DNA of 64,000 bases from Pseudomonas sp. B6002 (GTDB lineage Bacteria; Pseudomonadota; Gammaproteobacteria; Pseudomonadales; Pseudomonadaceae): NCBI RefSeq assembly GCF_013385985.1, contig NZ_JACAOY010000016.1, forward strand, positions 1-64,000. Reading direction: 5' to 3'. Positions within the stretch are counted from its first letter, which is position 1, and each line of letters begins with the position of its first letter. Of the stretch, positions 15,641 to 24,157 are shown piece by piece. The position numbers and the translations under genes are program-made. The notes under the pieces were generated by a model. That model was not told the origin of the DNA. It saw only the letters and a list, made by a program, of their open reading frames with translations, and ran no database searches.

Positions 15641-16341
15641 AGATCTTCGATACTGAAAACCTCACCATCAACTTCAAAACCCTTAGGTTTCCGATACAAC
15701 ACCGACCTAGATATTCGCCCTACGAACCCCAACTTAAGCTTGAAGTAAAACATAAACGCATTAACTAGTTCATCAGGTGCCCTCGGATCCAGAACAATGC
15801 TTTGGATGAAACGATGAGGGTCAACAGGTATAGTTATACCTTTTTTTCCATCCGCTCTAACTTCTTCCGGGCAAAACAGCGTGGCACGCCATTCGTTTTC
15901 ATGACTGAAGGCCTCTCGCTTCATGTAAAGCATATCAACCGCTTCGCCAATTACAAAAAAATCGTTCAAGCTTTCAGCGACTTTCTCAGCCTTTTCATTA
16001 AGCCTAGTCTGAGAGACATATTCAACTTTGCGAAGTCGGTAATTATAATTTTTATCCTTGATTCCGGATCTTATAACCTGCCTAAACCTTTCCTCAGTAG
16101 TAGATATCCGCACACCCATTCCATCTTTAGAATATATTCGCCACAAGGCATCGGAAGTATGTGTACGACTCCAGCACTGCCCAAAAAGCGCATGATCCTT
16201 AGAATGCCTAATTAGTTGTTCATAGGGATCATCCCAAGTACTGGGATTTGCAAAATAGAGTTCTTGTCTTTCAAAAATCTGGACAACTCGCGAGAAGTCC
16301 ATAATCCGATACAAGCCTGTAGACTCATTTTTGGTTGCCAT
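15637..16341 (-). CDS. DUF2971-family protein inserted within the tail operon
   Basis: The 234-aa protein has the DUF2971 landmarks: N-terminal YFANPSTWDDPYE, central DALWRIYSKDGMGVRIST, and AFSHENEWRATLFCPE, followed by VDPHRFIQSIVLDPRA. The molecular function is unknown; members are scattered in mobile elements and some sit in defence islands. It is antisense to the late operon, AT-richer than its neighbours, and its stop overlaps that of S, so it is a later acquisition (moron). It is likely expressed from its own promoter in the lysogen. A lysogenic conversion or exclusion role is inference. Confidence 0.8.
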   Translation of the reverse strand: MATKNESTGLYRIMDFSRVVQIFERQELYFANPSTWDDPYEQLIRHSKDHALFGQCWSRTHTSDALWRIYSKDGMGVRISTTEERFRQVIRSGIKDKNYNYRLRKVEYVSQTRLNEKAEKVAESLNDFFVIGEAVDMLYMKREAFSHENEWRATLFCPEEVRADGKKGITIPVDPHRFIQSIVLDPRAPDELVNAFMFYFKLKLGFVGRISRSVLYRKPKGFEVDGEVFSIEDL

Positions 16342-16469
16342 GATCCCCCCCTAGTTGGCATTGGTCCTCTTCAGATCATAACTGGGCGCCCCCTAAGTCG
16401 CCACTATTATGGCATCACATCAAAGGCGTAAACCTTTCAATCAGAAACCTATAGGACGGCACTAAGTCA

Positions 16470-16488
16470 TGTAGACCGCGTCGGTACA
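16470..16488. promoter_or_regulatory. Ogr-type activator site before V
   Basis: TGTAG...GTACA with TGT at 16470-16472 and ACA at 16486-16488 (N13), the same spacing as the dyads before O and FI but with less perfect arms. It lies 48 bp before the V start, close for a -55 site, so the true V start or the spacing may differ. Confidence 0.55.
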
Positions 16489-16535
16489 ACCTGAGAATAC
16501 TGCACCCCCACGCGCGTGGCGCCATCATCAGCGCC

Positions 16536-17108
16536 ATGAACGACTTCGCCGCCCTCTCCCGCATGCTCGAAAACCTTATCCGCTTCGGCGTCATCGCCGC
16601 CGTGCAGATGGAACCCCCGCGCGTGCAGGTCAAGACCGGGTCACTGACCACCGCCTGGCTGCCGTGGCTCGCCCTGCGCGCTGGCTCTGACCGCGAATGG
16701 GACCCACCCACCGTCGACGAACAGGTGATCCTGTTCAGCCCATCCGGCCAGCTCGCCAATGGCATCGTCGTAACCGGGCTTTTCAGCGACCACATCCCTG
16801 CCAATGGTAATCGCCCCGGCCTGCATCGGCGCACCTACGCCGACGGCGCAGTGATCGAGTACGACAGCGTCGCCCATCACCTGAACGCCACCCTGCCCGA
16901 AAGCGGTACCACCAGCCTGGTGAGCAAGGGCGGGATCAACATCATCGGCCCCATCAATCACCAGGGCGATTACAACCAAACCGGCAACCAGAACGTGGTC
17001 GGCCTGGTGACCGTCTCCGAAGACGTGGTCGCGGCCACCATCAGCCTGGTCAAGCACCTGCACGGCGGCGTGCTGGTGGGCAGCGCGAAGACGGGGAAAC
17101 CAGAATGA
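16536..17108 (+). CDS. V: baseplate spike protein, P2 gpV family
   Basis: The 190-aa protein has an N-terminal OB-fold (AVQMEPPRVQVKTG, TAWLPWLALRAGSDREWDPP, VDEQVILFSPSG) and a C-terminal beta-helix spike. It ends with LVKHLHGGVLVG, whose H-x-H is the iron-binding tip motif of P2 gpV. The trimer pierces the outer membrane. It is the first gene of the V-W-J-I-H-G operon. Confidence 0.94.
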   Translation: MNDFAALSRMLENLIRFGVIAAVQMEPPRVQVKTGSLTTAWLPWLALRAGSDREWDPPTVDEQVILFSPSGQLANGIVVTGLFSDHIPANGNRPGLHRRTYADGAVIEYDSVAHHLNATLPESGTTSLVSKGGINIIGPINHQGDYNQTGNQNVVGLVTVSEDVVAATISLVKHLHGGVLVGSAKTGKPE

Positions 17109-17449
17109 ACCGCGAAACCGGCGCAACCATCAGCGACCTGGACCACATCGGCCAGAGCATCACGGACATCCTTACCACCCGCATCGGCACGCGCGTGATG
17201 CGCCGCGAATACGGCAGCTTGCTGCCCGAGCTGGTCGACCATCCCTTCAATGACGCCACGCGCCTACGCGTTTACGCGGGCTCAGTCATGGCGTTAATGC
17301 GTTGGGAGACCCGTATCAGCCTCAGTCGCGTGCAGTTCCTCGGCGCGAACCTGCAAGGGCAGTCCGTGCTTGATCTGGAGGGCTCCGTCGTCGACACCAA
17401 TGAACCCTTTAGCCTGAGCCTGCCACTGCAACTGGGGGGAAGCGTATGA
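17105..17449 (+). CDS. W: baseplate wedge protein, P2 gpW / T4 gp25-like
   Basis: The 114-aa protein (MNRETGATISDLDHIGQSITDIL) shows the gp25-like fold: HIGQSITDILTTRIGTRVMRREYGS, then LVDHPFNDATRLRVYA. The EYGS/PF.D pattern is conserved in P2 W and type VI secretion TssE. It starts in the V stop (ATGA). Confidence 0.95.
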   Translation: MNRETGATISDLDHIGQSITDILTTRIGTRVMRREYGSLLPELVDHPFNDATRLRVYAGSVMALMRWETRISLSRVQFLGANLQGQSVLDLEGSVVDTNEPFSLSLPLQLGGSV

Positions 17450-18357
17450 ATTCCTTTGCCGCGATTGACCTCAGCCAGCTCCCGGCGCCGCAGATCGTCG
17501 AGCAGATCGACTTCGAATTGATCCTGGCCGAGCGCAAGGCCTACATGATCAGCCTGTGGCCGATCGAGGAACAGGAGCAGATCGCAGCGCGCCTCGACAT
17601 GGAATCGGAACCCCTGGCAAAGCTGCTGCAGGAGAACGCCTACCGCGAAACCATCTGGCGTCAGAGAGTGAATGAGGCGTCCATGGCGAACCTGCTGGCC
17701 TTTGCCAAAGGCCCCGACCTGGATCAACTGGCTGGCAATTTCAACGTACAGCGCCTGGTGGTTCAGGAAGCCAAGCCCATGGCAGTCCCGCCCCTCGCGC
17801 GGATTATGGAAAGCGACGACAGCTTGCGCGAACGGGCGCAAATGGCCTGGGAGGGCTTGAGCACCGCCGGCCCGCGCCAGAGCTACATATTCCACGCCCG
17901 AGGCGCTGACGGCCGTGTTGCCGATGCCACGGCCGAAAGCCCATCACCCGCCGTGGCGGTTGTTACCGTGCAGGCGCTGCTAGGCGACGGCAGCGCGTCT
18001 GCCGACCTGGTCAACGTCGTCAAAAAGCACCTGAGCGACGATGACCGCCGGCCCGTTGCCGACCGCCTCACCGTCCAGGGTGCGGTGATCATCCGTTACG
18101 CGGTTAAAGCCAAGCTCTACCTGCTGACCAACGGCCCCGAGTCAGAGCCAATCCTTGCGGCAGCCGAACAGCGCCTGCTGGCATACGTCCACCAACGTCG
18201 ACGCCTCGCAATGGAGGTGTCGGAATCAGCGCTGCACGCCGCGTTGTTCGTCGAGGGGGTTCGCAAAGTTGAGCTGGAAGACTGGGTCGATATCGTCGCC
18301 ACCAAAGAACAGGCGCCCTACTGCACCGGTGTGACCATCACGCGGGGCGTTGAATAA
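17446..18357 (+). CDS. J: baseplate assembly protein, P2 gpJ family
   Basis: The 303-aa protein contains the gpJ markers IDFELILAERKAYMISLWP, NLLAFAKGPDLDQLAGNFNV, AWEGLSTAGPRQSYIFHARGAD and a C-terminal AALFVEGVRKVELEDW. It forms the baseplate wedge with W and I. It overlaps W by ATGA and I by TAATG, consistent with one polycistronic unit. Confidence 0.95.
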   Translation: MNSFAAIDLSQLPAPQIVEQIDFELILAERKAYMISLWPIEEQEQIAARLDMESEPLAKLLQENAYRETIWRQRVNEASMANLLAFAKGPDLDQLAGNFNVQRLVVQEAKPMAVPPLARIMESDDSLRERAQMAWEGLSTAGPRQSYIFHARGADGRVADATAESPSPAVAVVTVQALLGDGSASADLVNVVKKHLSDDDRRPVADRLTVQGAVIIRYAVKAKLYLLTNGPESEPILAAAEQRLLAYVHQRRRLAMEVSESALHAALFVEGVRKVELEDWVDIVATKEQAPYCTGVTITRGVE

Positions 18358-18974
18358 TGGGCGCCCAGCAGCTGCTGCCGAACAACTCCACGTCGCTTGA
18401 GCGCCAGGCTGCTCAGGCCCTCGCGCACATTCAGCGCGTACCGATCCCGCTGAGAACGCTCTGTAACCCGAGCACCTGCCCGGTGGTGGCACTGCCCTAC
18501 CTGGCCTGGGCCTTCTCCGTCGACCGCTGGGACAGCAACTGGACCGAAGCTACCAAGCGCGCAGCCATCCGATCATCCCGCTACATCCACGCGCACAAAG
18601 GCACCATCGGCGCCCTGCGCCGCGTGGTCGAGCCCCTGGGGTACCTTATTGAGGTGGTGGAATGGTGGCAGACCGTACCGGAAGGCGTGCCCGGCACCTT
18701 TGCGTTGAAGGTCGGAGTGCTGGACACCGGCATCACCGAAGAAATGTACCAGGAGCTTACCTGGCTGATTGATGACGCCAAGCCGCTCACCCGCCCACTG
18801 ACCGGCCTGGCCATCAGCCTGGAAAGCACCGGCACCGTGTTCATTGGGGCCTGCGTGTACGAAGGCGACGAACTCAGCGTTTACCCACCGACCCAGCGCG
18901 ATATCGACGTCAGCGGCTTGTACCGCATCGGTGGCCGCGAACACCATATCGACACGATGGACATCTACTCATGA
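18357..18974 (+). CDS. I: baseplate/tail protein I, P2 gpI family
   Basis: The 205-aa protein has the gpI pattern LPYLAWAFSVDRWDSNW, RSSRYIHAHKGTIGALRRVVEPLGY, and a C-terminal half joining baseplate to fibre. One-base overlap with J upstream and ATGA overlap with H downstream. Confidence 0.94.
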   Translation: MGAQQLLPNNSTSLERQAAQALAHIQRVPIPLRTLCNPSTCPVVALPYLAWAFSVDRWDSNWTEATKRAAIRSSRYIHAHKGTIGALRRVVEPLGYLIEVVEWWQTVPEGVPGTFALKVGVLDTGITEEMYQELTWLIDDAKPLTRPLTGLAISLESTGTVFIGACVYEGDELSVYPPTQRDIDVSGLYRIGGREHHIDTMDIYS

Positions 18975-21415
18975 CCGACCAAAACAGCCAGTTCTTCGCG
19001 ATCCTCACCGCCGTCGGTGAAGCAAAGCAGGCGAACGCCGCAGCCCTCGGCACAGCCTGGACGTTCGCCCAGATGGCCGTGGGTGATGCCAACGGCACCG
19101 ACCCTATCCCCAGCCGCACCCAAACCAAACTGATCAACGAGCGCCGACGTGCACCGTTGAACCAAGTGAAGGTTGACCCGGCCAATGCCAGCGTGATCAT
19201 TGCCGAGCAGATTATCCCCGAGAGCGTCGGCGGCTGGTGGGTGCGGGAGCTTGCGCTGTACGACGCGGACGGCGATATGGTCGCGGTCGCCAACTGCGCG
19301 CCCACGTTCAAGCCGCTGCTCAACCAGGGCTCTGGCCGGACGCAGGTGATTCGAATCAACCTGATCGTCAGCAGCACGGCGAACATTGAGCTGAAGATCG
19401 ACCCCAGCGTTGTCTTGGCGACTCGCGAATACGTCGACACGGTCATTGTTGAGGCGCTATCAAAGCTGGACTACAAGCACTCAGTGCTGGCGGCAACTAC
19501 GGCAAATATCACGCTGAGCGGTATCCAGACCATCGACGGCGAGCTGTTGCCGGCCGGTGCCCGTGTCCTGGTGAAGGATCAGGCTCAAGCCAAGGAAAAC
19601 GGTATCTACGTTGTCCCCGTAGCGGGCGCCTGGAAACGTGCGCTGGATGCTGACACCAGCGTCGAAGTGACGCCTGGGCTGTTTGTCAGTGTCGAAAAGG
19701 GCACGGTCAACGGCGATAGCGTGTGGCAGCTGGTGACGGATGCGCCGATTGTCCTGGGCACCACTGCGCTGGCCTTCGAAATGGTCGCTGGACGCACGGG
19801 TGTCAGCGCGGGCGCATACACCAAGGTGACGGTCGACAAGTACGGCCGGGTGATTGCCGGTACCACCCCTACCACACTGGCGGGTCACGGAATCACCGAC
19901 ACATACACCAAGGATGAAATCGCGGCGATGATCGCCCAGGCCTCGGCGTTGCCTGTAGGTTCGATGATCGGTTTTCCCGTGGACAAGGTGGCGCCGGGCT
20001 TTCTAGAGCTGGACGGTAGCGTGAAAAGTGCGGCGGTTTATCCGGACCTGGCCACGTTTCTGGGCGGGGCATTCAACAAGGGTGACGAGGGTGCTGGAAA
20101 TTTCCGCCTGCCAGAGTCACGCGCTGAGTTCCTGAGGGGCTGGGATCATGGACGCGGTGTGGATGCAGGGCGTTCGCTCGGCAGCTATCAGCTTGACGGG
20201 ATTCAGGGGTTCCGTTTGGAGACCATGCGAGCGCTGAGTGGCGATACATGGGGTAACGACAATGGTGGTGCTGGAACGCCCGCATCCGGTCCGCCATTGG
20301 GGACGGGAACCCCAGGAGTTCGTCCTCGAAATCTTACTGGGGCATTCGTCACGGATGGAGTAAACGGAGTGCCCCGTGTTGGCTCGGAGACCCGTCCGCG
20401 AAACTTGGCGGTGATGTGGTGTATCAAGGCCTGGAACGCGCCAATCAATCAGGGAAATATTGATGTTGCCGCGCTTGAGACTGAGGTGCGCGCCCTCAGA
20501 AAAATGACGCTGTCCGGCTACAAGGGGCTTTATGTCTCGGCAACTGGCACAAACGCACTGATTGCGATCAGGGCGCGCAGTTTGACCATAGGAGGCGGTG
20601 TATCGGCGCGGGTGGTTGAGTTTCTGGATCTGATCGTCAACCTCGGAACTGTAGGGCTTGGCGGGTTGGATGCTGGAGTTCTCGCGGCGTCGAGCTGGTA
20701 CAGCACTTGGGTGGCGACAAATGGTGAAGTGACGGCGGGTATCGCGGCGCTTATTCCGATTGTTACGGGCAACACCACAGCGGGCTCTGCCGTCATTCCT
20801 GGTATTGCCAGTACGGCGTCTATGCGCCCAGGCATGCAGTTTTCCGGGGCTAGCTTCCCACCTGGGGCATTCATCAAGTCGGTCGACTCGCCAACCCAAA
20901 TCACTGCCAGCGTTCCGGCGATCACTACCGGTGCCGGGGCACCGCTGCGATTTGTTTATGAGCCTCTGTTGCCTGCTGGTTACATCGCCAAGCGAGTTAA
21001 CGCATTTGTTACCGATGCTACGGCGAACAAGTACCCCCTGTGTTTCGATCAGACCGGTGGCAGGGTGACAATGAGTCCAAGGGCTGGGACCAACGGAGCC
21101 AGTAACATTGCGATGGCTCAGGGCGTTCAGGGGACGATTAGCGGAACAGGGGTAAGCGTTTCAATTGATCCCTTCGTCCCGCCAACGGCGTCGGCCATTG
21201 AGATTTTCATCAGTACGCAATCATCGTCCGGCGGAACGGTGCAGGTGGGGCGTGCGGGGAGTCTTCTGGTGGGTATTGTCTTGAGCATCACTAACGAAGC
21301 AAACCAATTTTCTAGTGCTGTCATCACATTGGACAGCGTTGGCCGGAGCTTGAATTTCGCCAGCAACTTGACCGCCGGCATACTTGGTTGCAGGGGCTGG
21401 GAGGACAACTTATGA
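18971..21415 (+). CDS. H: tail fibre protein, P2 gpH-like
   Basis: The 814-aa protein begins with the conserved N-terminal tail-collar fibre domain (FAILTAVGEAKQANAAALGT, KVDPANASVIIAEQIIPESVGGWWVRELALYD), which docks on gpI. A repeat-containing shaft follows, then a collar domain (LPVGSMIGFPVDKVAPGFLELDGS, NFRLPESRAEFLRGWDHG) and a long C-terminal receptor-binding region rich in Gly/Ala/Ser/Thr. The N-terminus is conserved and the C-terminus is expected to vary between relatives, setting host range. It pairs with the assembly protein that overlaps its stop. Confidence 0.94.
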   Translation: MTDQNSQFFAILTAVGEAKQANAAALGTAWTFAQMAVGDANGTDPIPSRTQTKLINERRRAPLNQVKVDPANASVIIAEQIIPESVGGWWVRELALYDADGDMVAVANCAPTFKPLLNQGSGRTQVIRINLIVSSTANIELKIDPSVVLATREYVDTVIVEALSKLDYKHSVLAATTANITLSGIQTIDGELLPAGARVLVKDQAQAKENGIYVVPVAGAWKRALDADTSVEVTPGLFVSVEKGTVNGDSVWQLVTDAPIVLGTTALAFEMVAGRTGVSAGAYTKVTVDKYGRVIAGTTPTTLAGHGITDTYTKDEIAAMIAQASALPVGSMIGFPVDKVAPGFLELDGSVKSAAVYPDLATFLGGAFNKGDEGAGNFRLPESRAEFLRGWDHGRGVDAGRSLGSYQLDGIQGFRLETMRALSGDTWGNDNGGAGTPASGPPLGTGTPGVRPRNLTGAFVTDGVNGVPRVGSETRPRNLAVMWCIKAWNAPINQGNIDVAALETEVRALRKMTLSGYKGLYVSATGTNALIAIRARSLTIGGGVSARVVEFLDLIVNLGTVGLGGLDAGVLAASSWYSTWVATNGEVTAGIAALIPIVTGNTTAGSAVIPGIASTASMRPGMQFSGASFPPGAFIKSVDSPTQITASVPAITTGAGAPLRFVYEPLLPAGYIAKRVNAFVTDATANKYPLCFDQTGGRVTMSPRAGTNGASNIAMAQGVQGTISGTGVSVSIDPFVPPTASAIEIFISTQSSSGGTVQVGRAGSLLVGIVLSITNEANQFSSAVITLDSVGRSLNFASNLTAGILGCRGWEDNL

Positions 21416-21774
21416 GCTTTGCAATTTGTGTTGATAGGCCGGCGTTTCGTGCTGTGAGCGGCCCTGACGATGTTGGGCCTGGCGAATACTGGAGCCAATT
21501 CCCGCTCGACAATGTCCCGCTTTTGTCGGAGGCCGAGGAGGCCGCACTGCAGGAGCGAGTTTGGCGAGATAGCGCGCTGTCGTCGGCTTTGTGGTTGCGT
21601 GAGCGCCATAGGGATCAGCTCGAAATTGAACATCCGTCCACGCTGACGCAAGAGCAATTTACGTCACTGTTGGTTTACATGCAGGCCCTGCGGGACTGGC
21701 CGCAATCGCCGGACTTTCCGAACAGCGACCACCGGCCTATTGCTCCAAATTGGATCGAAACACAGATCCGATAA
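21412..21774 (+). CDS. G: tail fibre assembly chaperone
   Basis: The 120-aa protein starts MSFAICVDRPAFRAV with its ATG overlapping the H stop (ATGA). It has the C-terminal signature of Pseudomonas fibre assembly proteins: LLVYMQALRDWPQSPDFPNSDHRPIAPNW. It is thought to help trimerise the fibre tip and normally co-evolves with the H C-terminus. Confidence 0.88.
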   Translation: MSFAICVDRPAFRAVSGPDDVGPGEYWSQFPLDNVPLLSEAEEAALQERVWRDSALSSALWLRERHRDQLEIEHPSTLTQEQFTSLLVYMQALRDWPQSPDFPNSDHRPIAPNWIETQIR

Positions 21775-21797
21775 TTATCGTTGATGGGTGGCGCGCC

Positions 21798-21818
21798 TTG
21801 TAGCGTTGCCACCTACAA
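21798..21818. promoter_or_regulatory. Ogr-type activator site before FI
   Basis: Perfect dyad TTGTAG (21798-21803) - N9 - CTACAA (21813-21818). Its centre is 87 bp before the FI start codon, so a start of transcription about 55 bp downstream would leave a normal leader. It matches the site between P and O in arms and spacing. Confidence 0.65.
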
Positions 21819-21894
21819 CGCTTGCCTCTCGCCCATCCGGCGCGCGCGCGGCAGCCTGTGCACTGTCATTCCATCACAGCGCAGGCAACCACCC

Positions 21895-23070
21895 ATGGCC
21901 GGTTCAGACTATCTCCACGGCGTGCGGGTTCTCGAACTCAACGACGGCACCCGCCCCATTCGCACCATCGCAACCGCAGTCATCGGCCTGGTATGTACGG
22001 CTGAAGATGCAGACCCGCTCGCTTTCCCGCTGGACACCCCTGTCCTGCTGACCAATGTGCAAACCGCCATCGCCAAAGCCGGCGTCAAAGGCACCCTGGC
22101 GAAGAGCCTTCAGGCCATCGCGGACCAGACCAAGCCCTACACCATCGTGGTGCGGGTCAAGGAAGGCGCAGACGAAGCCACCACCACCAGCGCCCTGATC
22201 GGCACCACCACCGCCGACGGCAAGTACACCGGCATGAAAGCCCTGCTCGCCGCCAAGGCCCGAGTAGGCATGACGCCGCGCATTCTCGGAGTGCCAGGCC
22301 TCGACAGTCAGCCGGTGGCCACCGCACTGGTATCTATCGCCAAAGACCTGCGCGCCTTCGCCTACGTAAGTGCGTGGGACTGCAAAACTAAGGAAGAGGT
22401 GGTCGCCTACCGCGAAAACTTCGGCGCACGTGAAGTCATGCTGATCTGGCCGGAGTTCCAGAACTGGAACACGGTTACCAGCGCAACCGTCACCGCGTCG
22501 GCAGTAGCCCGTGCGCTGGGCCTGCGGGCGCTGATCGATAAAGACATCGGCTGGCACAAAACCATCTCCAACGTCGCCGTCGACGGCGTGACCGGTATCA
22601 GCGCCGACGTGTTCTGGGACCTGCAAAACCCAGCCACCGACGCCAACTACCTCAACAGCAACGAGGTCACCACCCTGATCAATGAGGGTGGCTTCCGCTT
22701 CTGGGGTAGCCGCACGTGCAGCGACGACCCGCTGTTCGCCTTCGAAAACTACACCCGCACCGCGCAGATCATCGCCGACACCATGGCCGAGGCGCACATG
22801 TGGGCCATGGACAAGCCCATGCACGCCTCCCTGGTCAAAGACATCATCAACGGGATCAACGCCAAATTCCGCGAACTGGTCAACCAGGGCTACCTGATCG
22901 GCGGCAGCTGCTGGTACCCGGAAGACATCAACGACAAGGACACCCTCAAGGCCGGCAAGCTGACCCTGGATTACGACTACACCCCCGTGCCGCCCCTGGA
23001 AGACCTCACCCTGCGTCAGCGCATCACCGACCGCTACCTGATGCAGTTCGCCGCCGCCGTCAACGCTTAA
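21895..23070 (+). CDS. FI: contractile tail sheath protein, P2 gpFI family
   Basis: The 391-aa protein starts MAGSDYLHGVRVLELNDGTRPI, a hallmark of Myoviridae P2-type sheath, and has VSAWDCKTKEEVVAYRENFGAREVMLIWPEF and the C-terminal LTLDYDYTPVPPLEDLTLRQRITDRYL. An upstream extension is open but begins in the promoter region and is rejected. It contracts to drive the tube through the envelope. Confidence 0.96.
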   Translation: MAGSDYLHGVRVLELNDGTRPIRTIATAVIGLVCTAEDADPLAFPLDTPVLLTNVQTAIAKAGVKGTLAKSLQAIADQTKPYTIVVRVKEGADEATTTSALIGTTTADGKYTGMKALLAAKARVGMTPRILGVPGLDSQPVATALVSIAKDLRAFAYVSAWDCKTKEEVVAYRENFGAREVMLIWPEFQNWNTVTSATVTASAVARALGLRALIDKDIGWHKTISNVAVDGVTGISADVFWDLQNPATDANYLNSNEVTTLINEGGFRFWGSRTCSDDPLFAFENYTRTAQIIADTMAEAHMWAMDKPMHASLVKDIINGINAKFRELVNQGYLIGGSCWYPEDINDKDTLKAGKLTLDYDYTPVPPLEDLTLRQRITDRYLMQFAAAVNA

Positions 23071-23128
23071 ACCGGGCCTCCCCCGCAAGGGGAGTTAACC
23101 CTGTGCCATAACCCCGGAGATTCCCGCC

Positions 23129-23644
23129 ATGGCCATGCCTCACAAACTGAAAAACATGAACCTGTTCAACGACGGCGGCAGCTACGCAGGCAAGGTCAAG
23201 ACCGTCACCCTGCCCGCCTTGGGCCGGAAGATGGAAGCCTGGCGCGCCGCCGGCATGAATGGCCCGGTCAAGGCTGACCTCGGCATGTCCGACGACGGCA
23301 TCCAGCTGGAATGGAAGCTGGGCGGCCTGGACCTGATCGTGCTCAAGCAGTTCGGCGCGGTCAACGCAGCGGGGATTGCTCTGCGCTTCGCCGGTGCTTT
23401 CCAGCAGGACGACACCGGTGAAATCAGCGCGATCGAAGTGACGGTTCGTGGTCGTCACGAAACCATTGAAATGGGTGACGCCACACCTGGTGAAGACACC
23501 GAGCACTCCGTCACCACCACCTGCACCTACTACAAGCTGACCGTCGACAACGAAGACATCATCGAAATCGACCTGCTCAACTTCATCGAAAAGGTCGGCG
23601 GCATCGACATGCTGGAGAAACAGCGCAGCGCCATCGGCCTTTGA
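23129..23644 (+). CDS. FII: tail tube protein, P2 gpFII family
   Basis: The 171-aa protein (MAMPHKLKNMNLFNDGGSYAG) matches gpFII in length and in the NLFNDG start, the LGMSDDGIQLEWKLGG centre and the C-terminal DIIEIDLLNFIEKVGG. It polymerises inside the sheath. It follows FI after a 58-bp gap with a GGAG ribosome site. Confidence 0.96.
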   Translation: MAMPHKLKNMNLFNDGGSYAGKVKTVTLPALGRKMEAWRAAGMNGPVKADLGMSDDGIQLEWKLGGLDLIVLKQFGAVNAAGIALRFAGAFQQDDTGEISAIEVTVRGRHETIEMGDATPGEDTEHSVTTTCTYYKLTVDNEDIIEIDLLNFIEKVGGIDMLEKQRSAIGL

Positions 23645-23693
23645 TCGCCAGCATCGATCGTTAACCCAAAACCTCACTACCAGGAGCTTTCCC

Positions 23694-24029
23694 ATGAAAC
23701 CCGCAGCTACCGAACAACCAGACGTACAACCCCTGGCCGACGACAACACTGTCATCCTCGACACGCCGATCCGTCGCGGCACAACCACCATCGACAGCAT
23801 CACCCTGCGCAAGCCCAAATCGGGCGAGCTGCGTGGCGTGAGCTTGTCCGAGCTGTTGCAAATGGACGTCAACAGCCTGGTGAAGGTGGTGCCGCGCATC
23901 AGCAGCCCTACCCTTACTGCGATTGAAGTCACGTCGATGGACCCTGCCGATCTGTTCGCGCTCGGCACCAAGGTGTGCGGTTTTTTGTTACAGAAATCGA
24001 TGAAGACGGACGCATCCCTCGTTGCGTAG
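23694..24029 (+). CDS. E: tail assembly protein E
   Basis: The 111-aa protein (MKPAATEQPDVQPLADDNTVIL) has the E-type LDTPIRRGTTTIDSITLRKPKSGELRG block and a C-terminal PADLFALGTKVCGFL. AGGAG precedes the ATG. Near its 3' end a T6G slippery heptamer allows -1 frameshifting to make E+E'. E and E+E' are chaperones for tape-measure assembly. Confidence 0.92.
   Translation: MKPAATEQPDVQPLADDNTVILDTPIRRGTTTIDSITLRKPKSGELRGVSLSELLQMDVNSLVKVVPRISSPTLTAIEVTSMDPADLFALGTKVCGFLLQKSMKTDASLVA
23981..23987 (+). other. -1 ribosomal frameshift site (T TTT TTG)
   Basis: The heptamer T-TTT-TTG is in phase with E codons GGT TTT TTG. A slip of -1 moves ribosomes into the E' frame. P2 uses the same T6G heptamer between E and E', and many tail phages use an equivalent signal between their tail assembly chaperone frames. 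Confidence 0.85.
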
Positions 24030-24157
24030 AAGACGCCATGGCCGACCTGGCCGTGGTTTTTCACTGGGCGCCGGCTGACATGGATCAGTTGAGCCTGAAG
24101 GAACTGATGGACTGGCGTGAGCGCGCCAGGGTGCGGAGCTCCACCGATGGCAAATGA
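23987..24157 (+). CDS. E': E' extension of the tail assembly protein (translated by -1 frameshift)
   Basis: After the T6G site the -1 frame stays open for 56 codons (VTEIDEDGRIPRCVEDAMAD through RVRSSTDGK). It contains the conserved WAPADMDQLSLKELMDWRERA typical of E'. It has no ribosome-binding site of its own and overlaps the T start, so it is expressed only as the E+E' fusion, starting at 23694. The product would be about 154 aa. Confidence 0.82.
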   Translation, partial: VTEIDEDGRIPRCVEDAMADLAVVFHWAPADMDQLSLKELMDWRERARVRSSTDGK

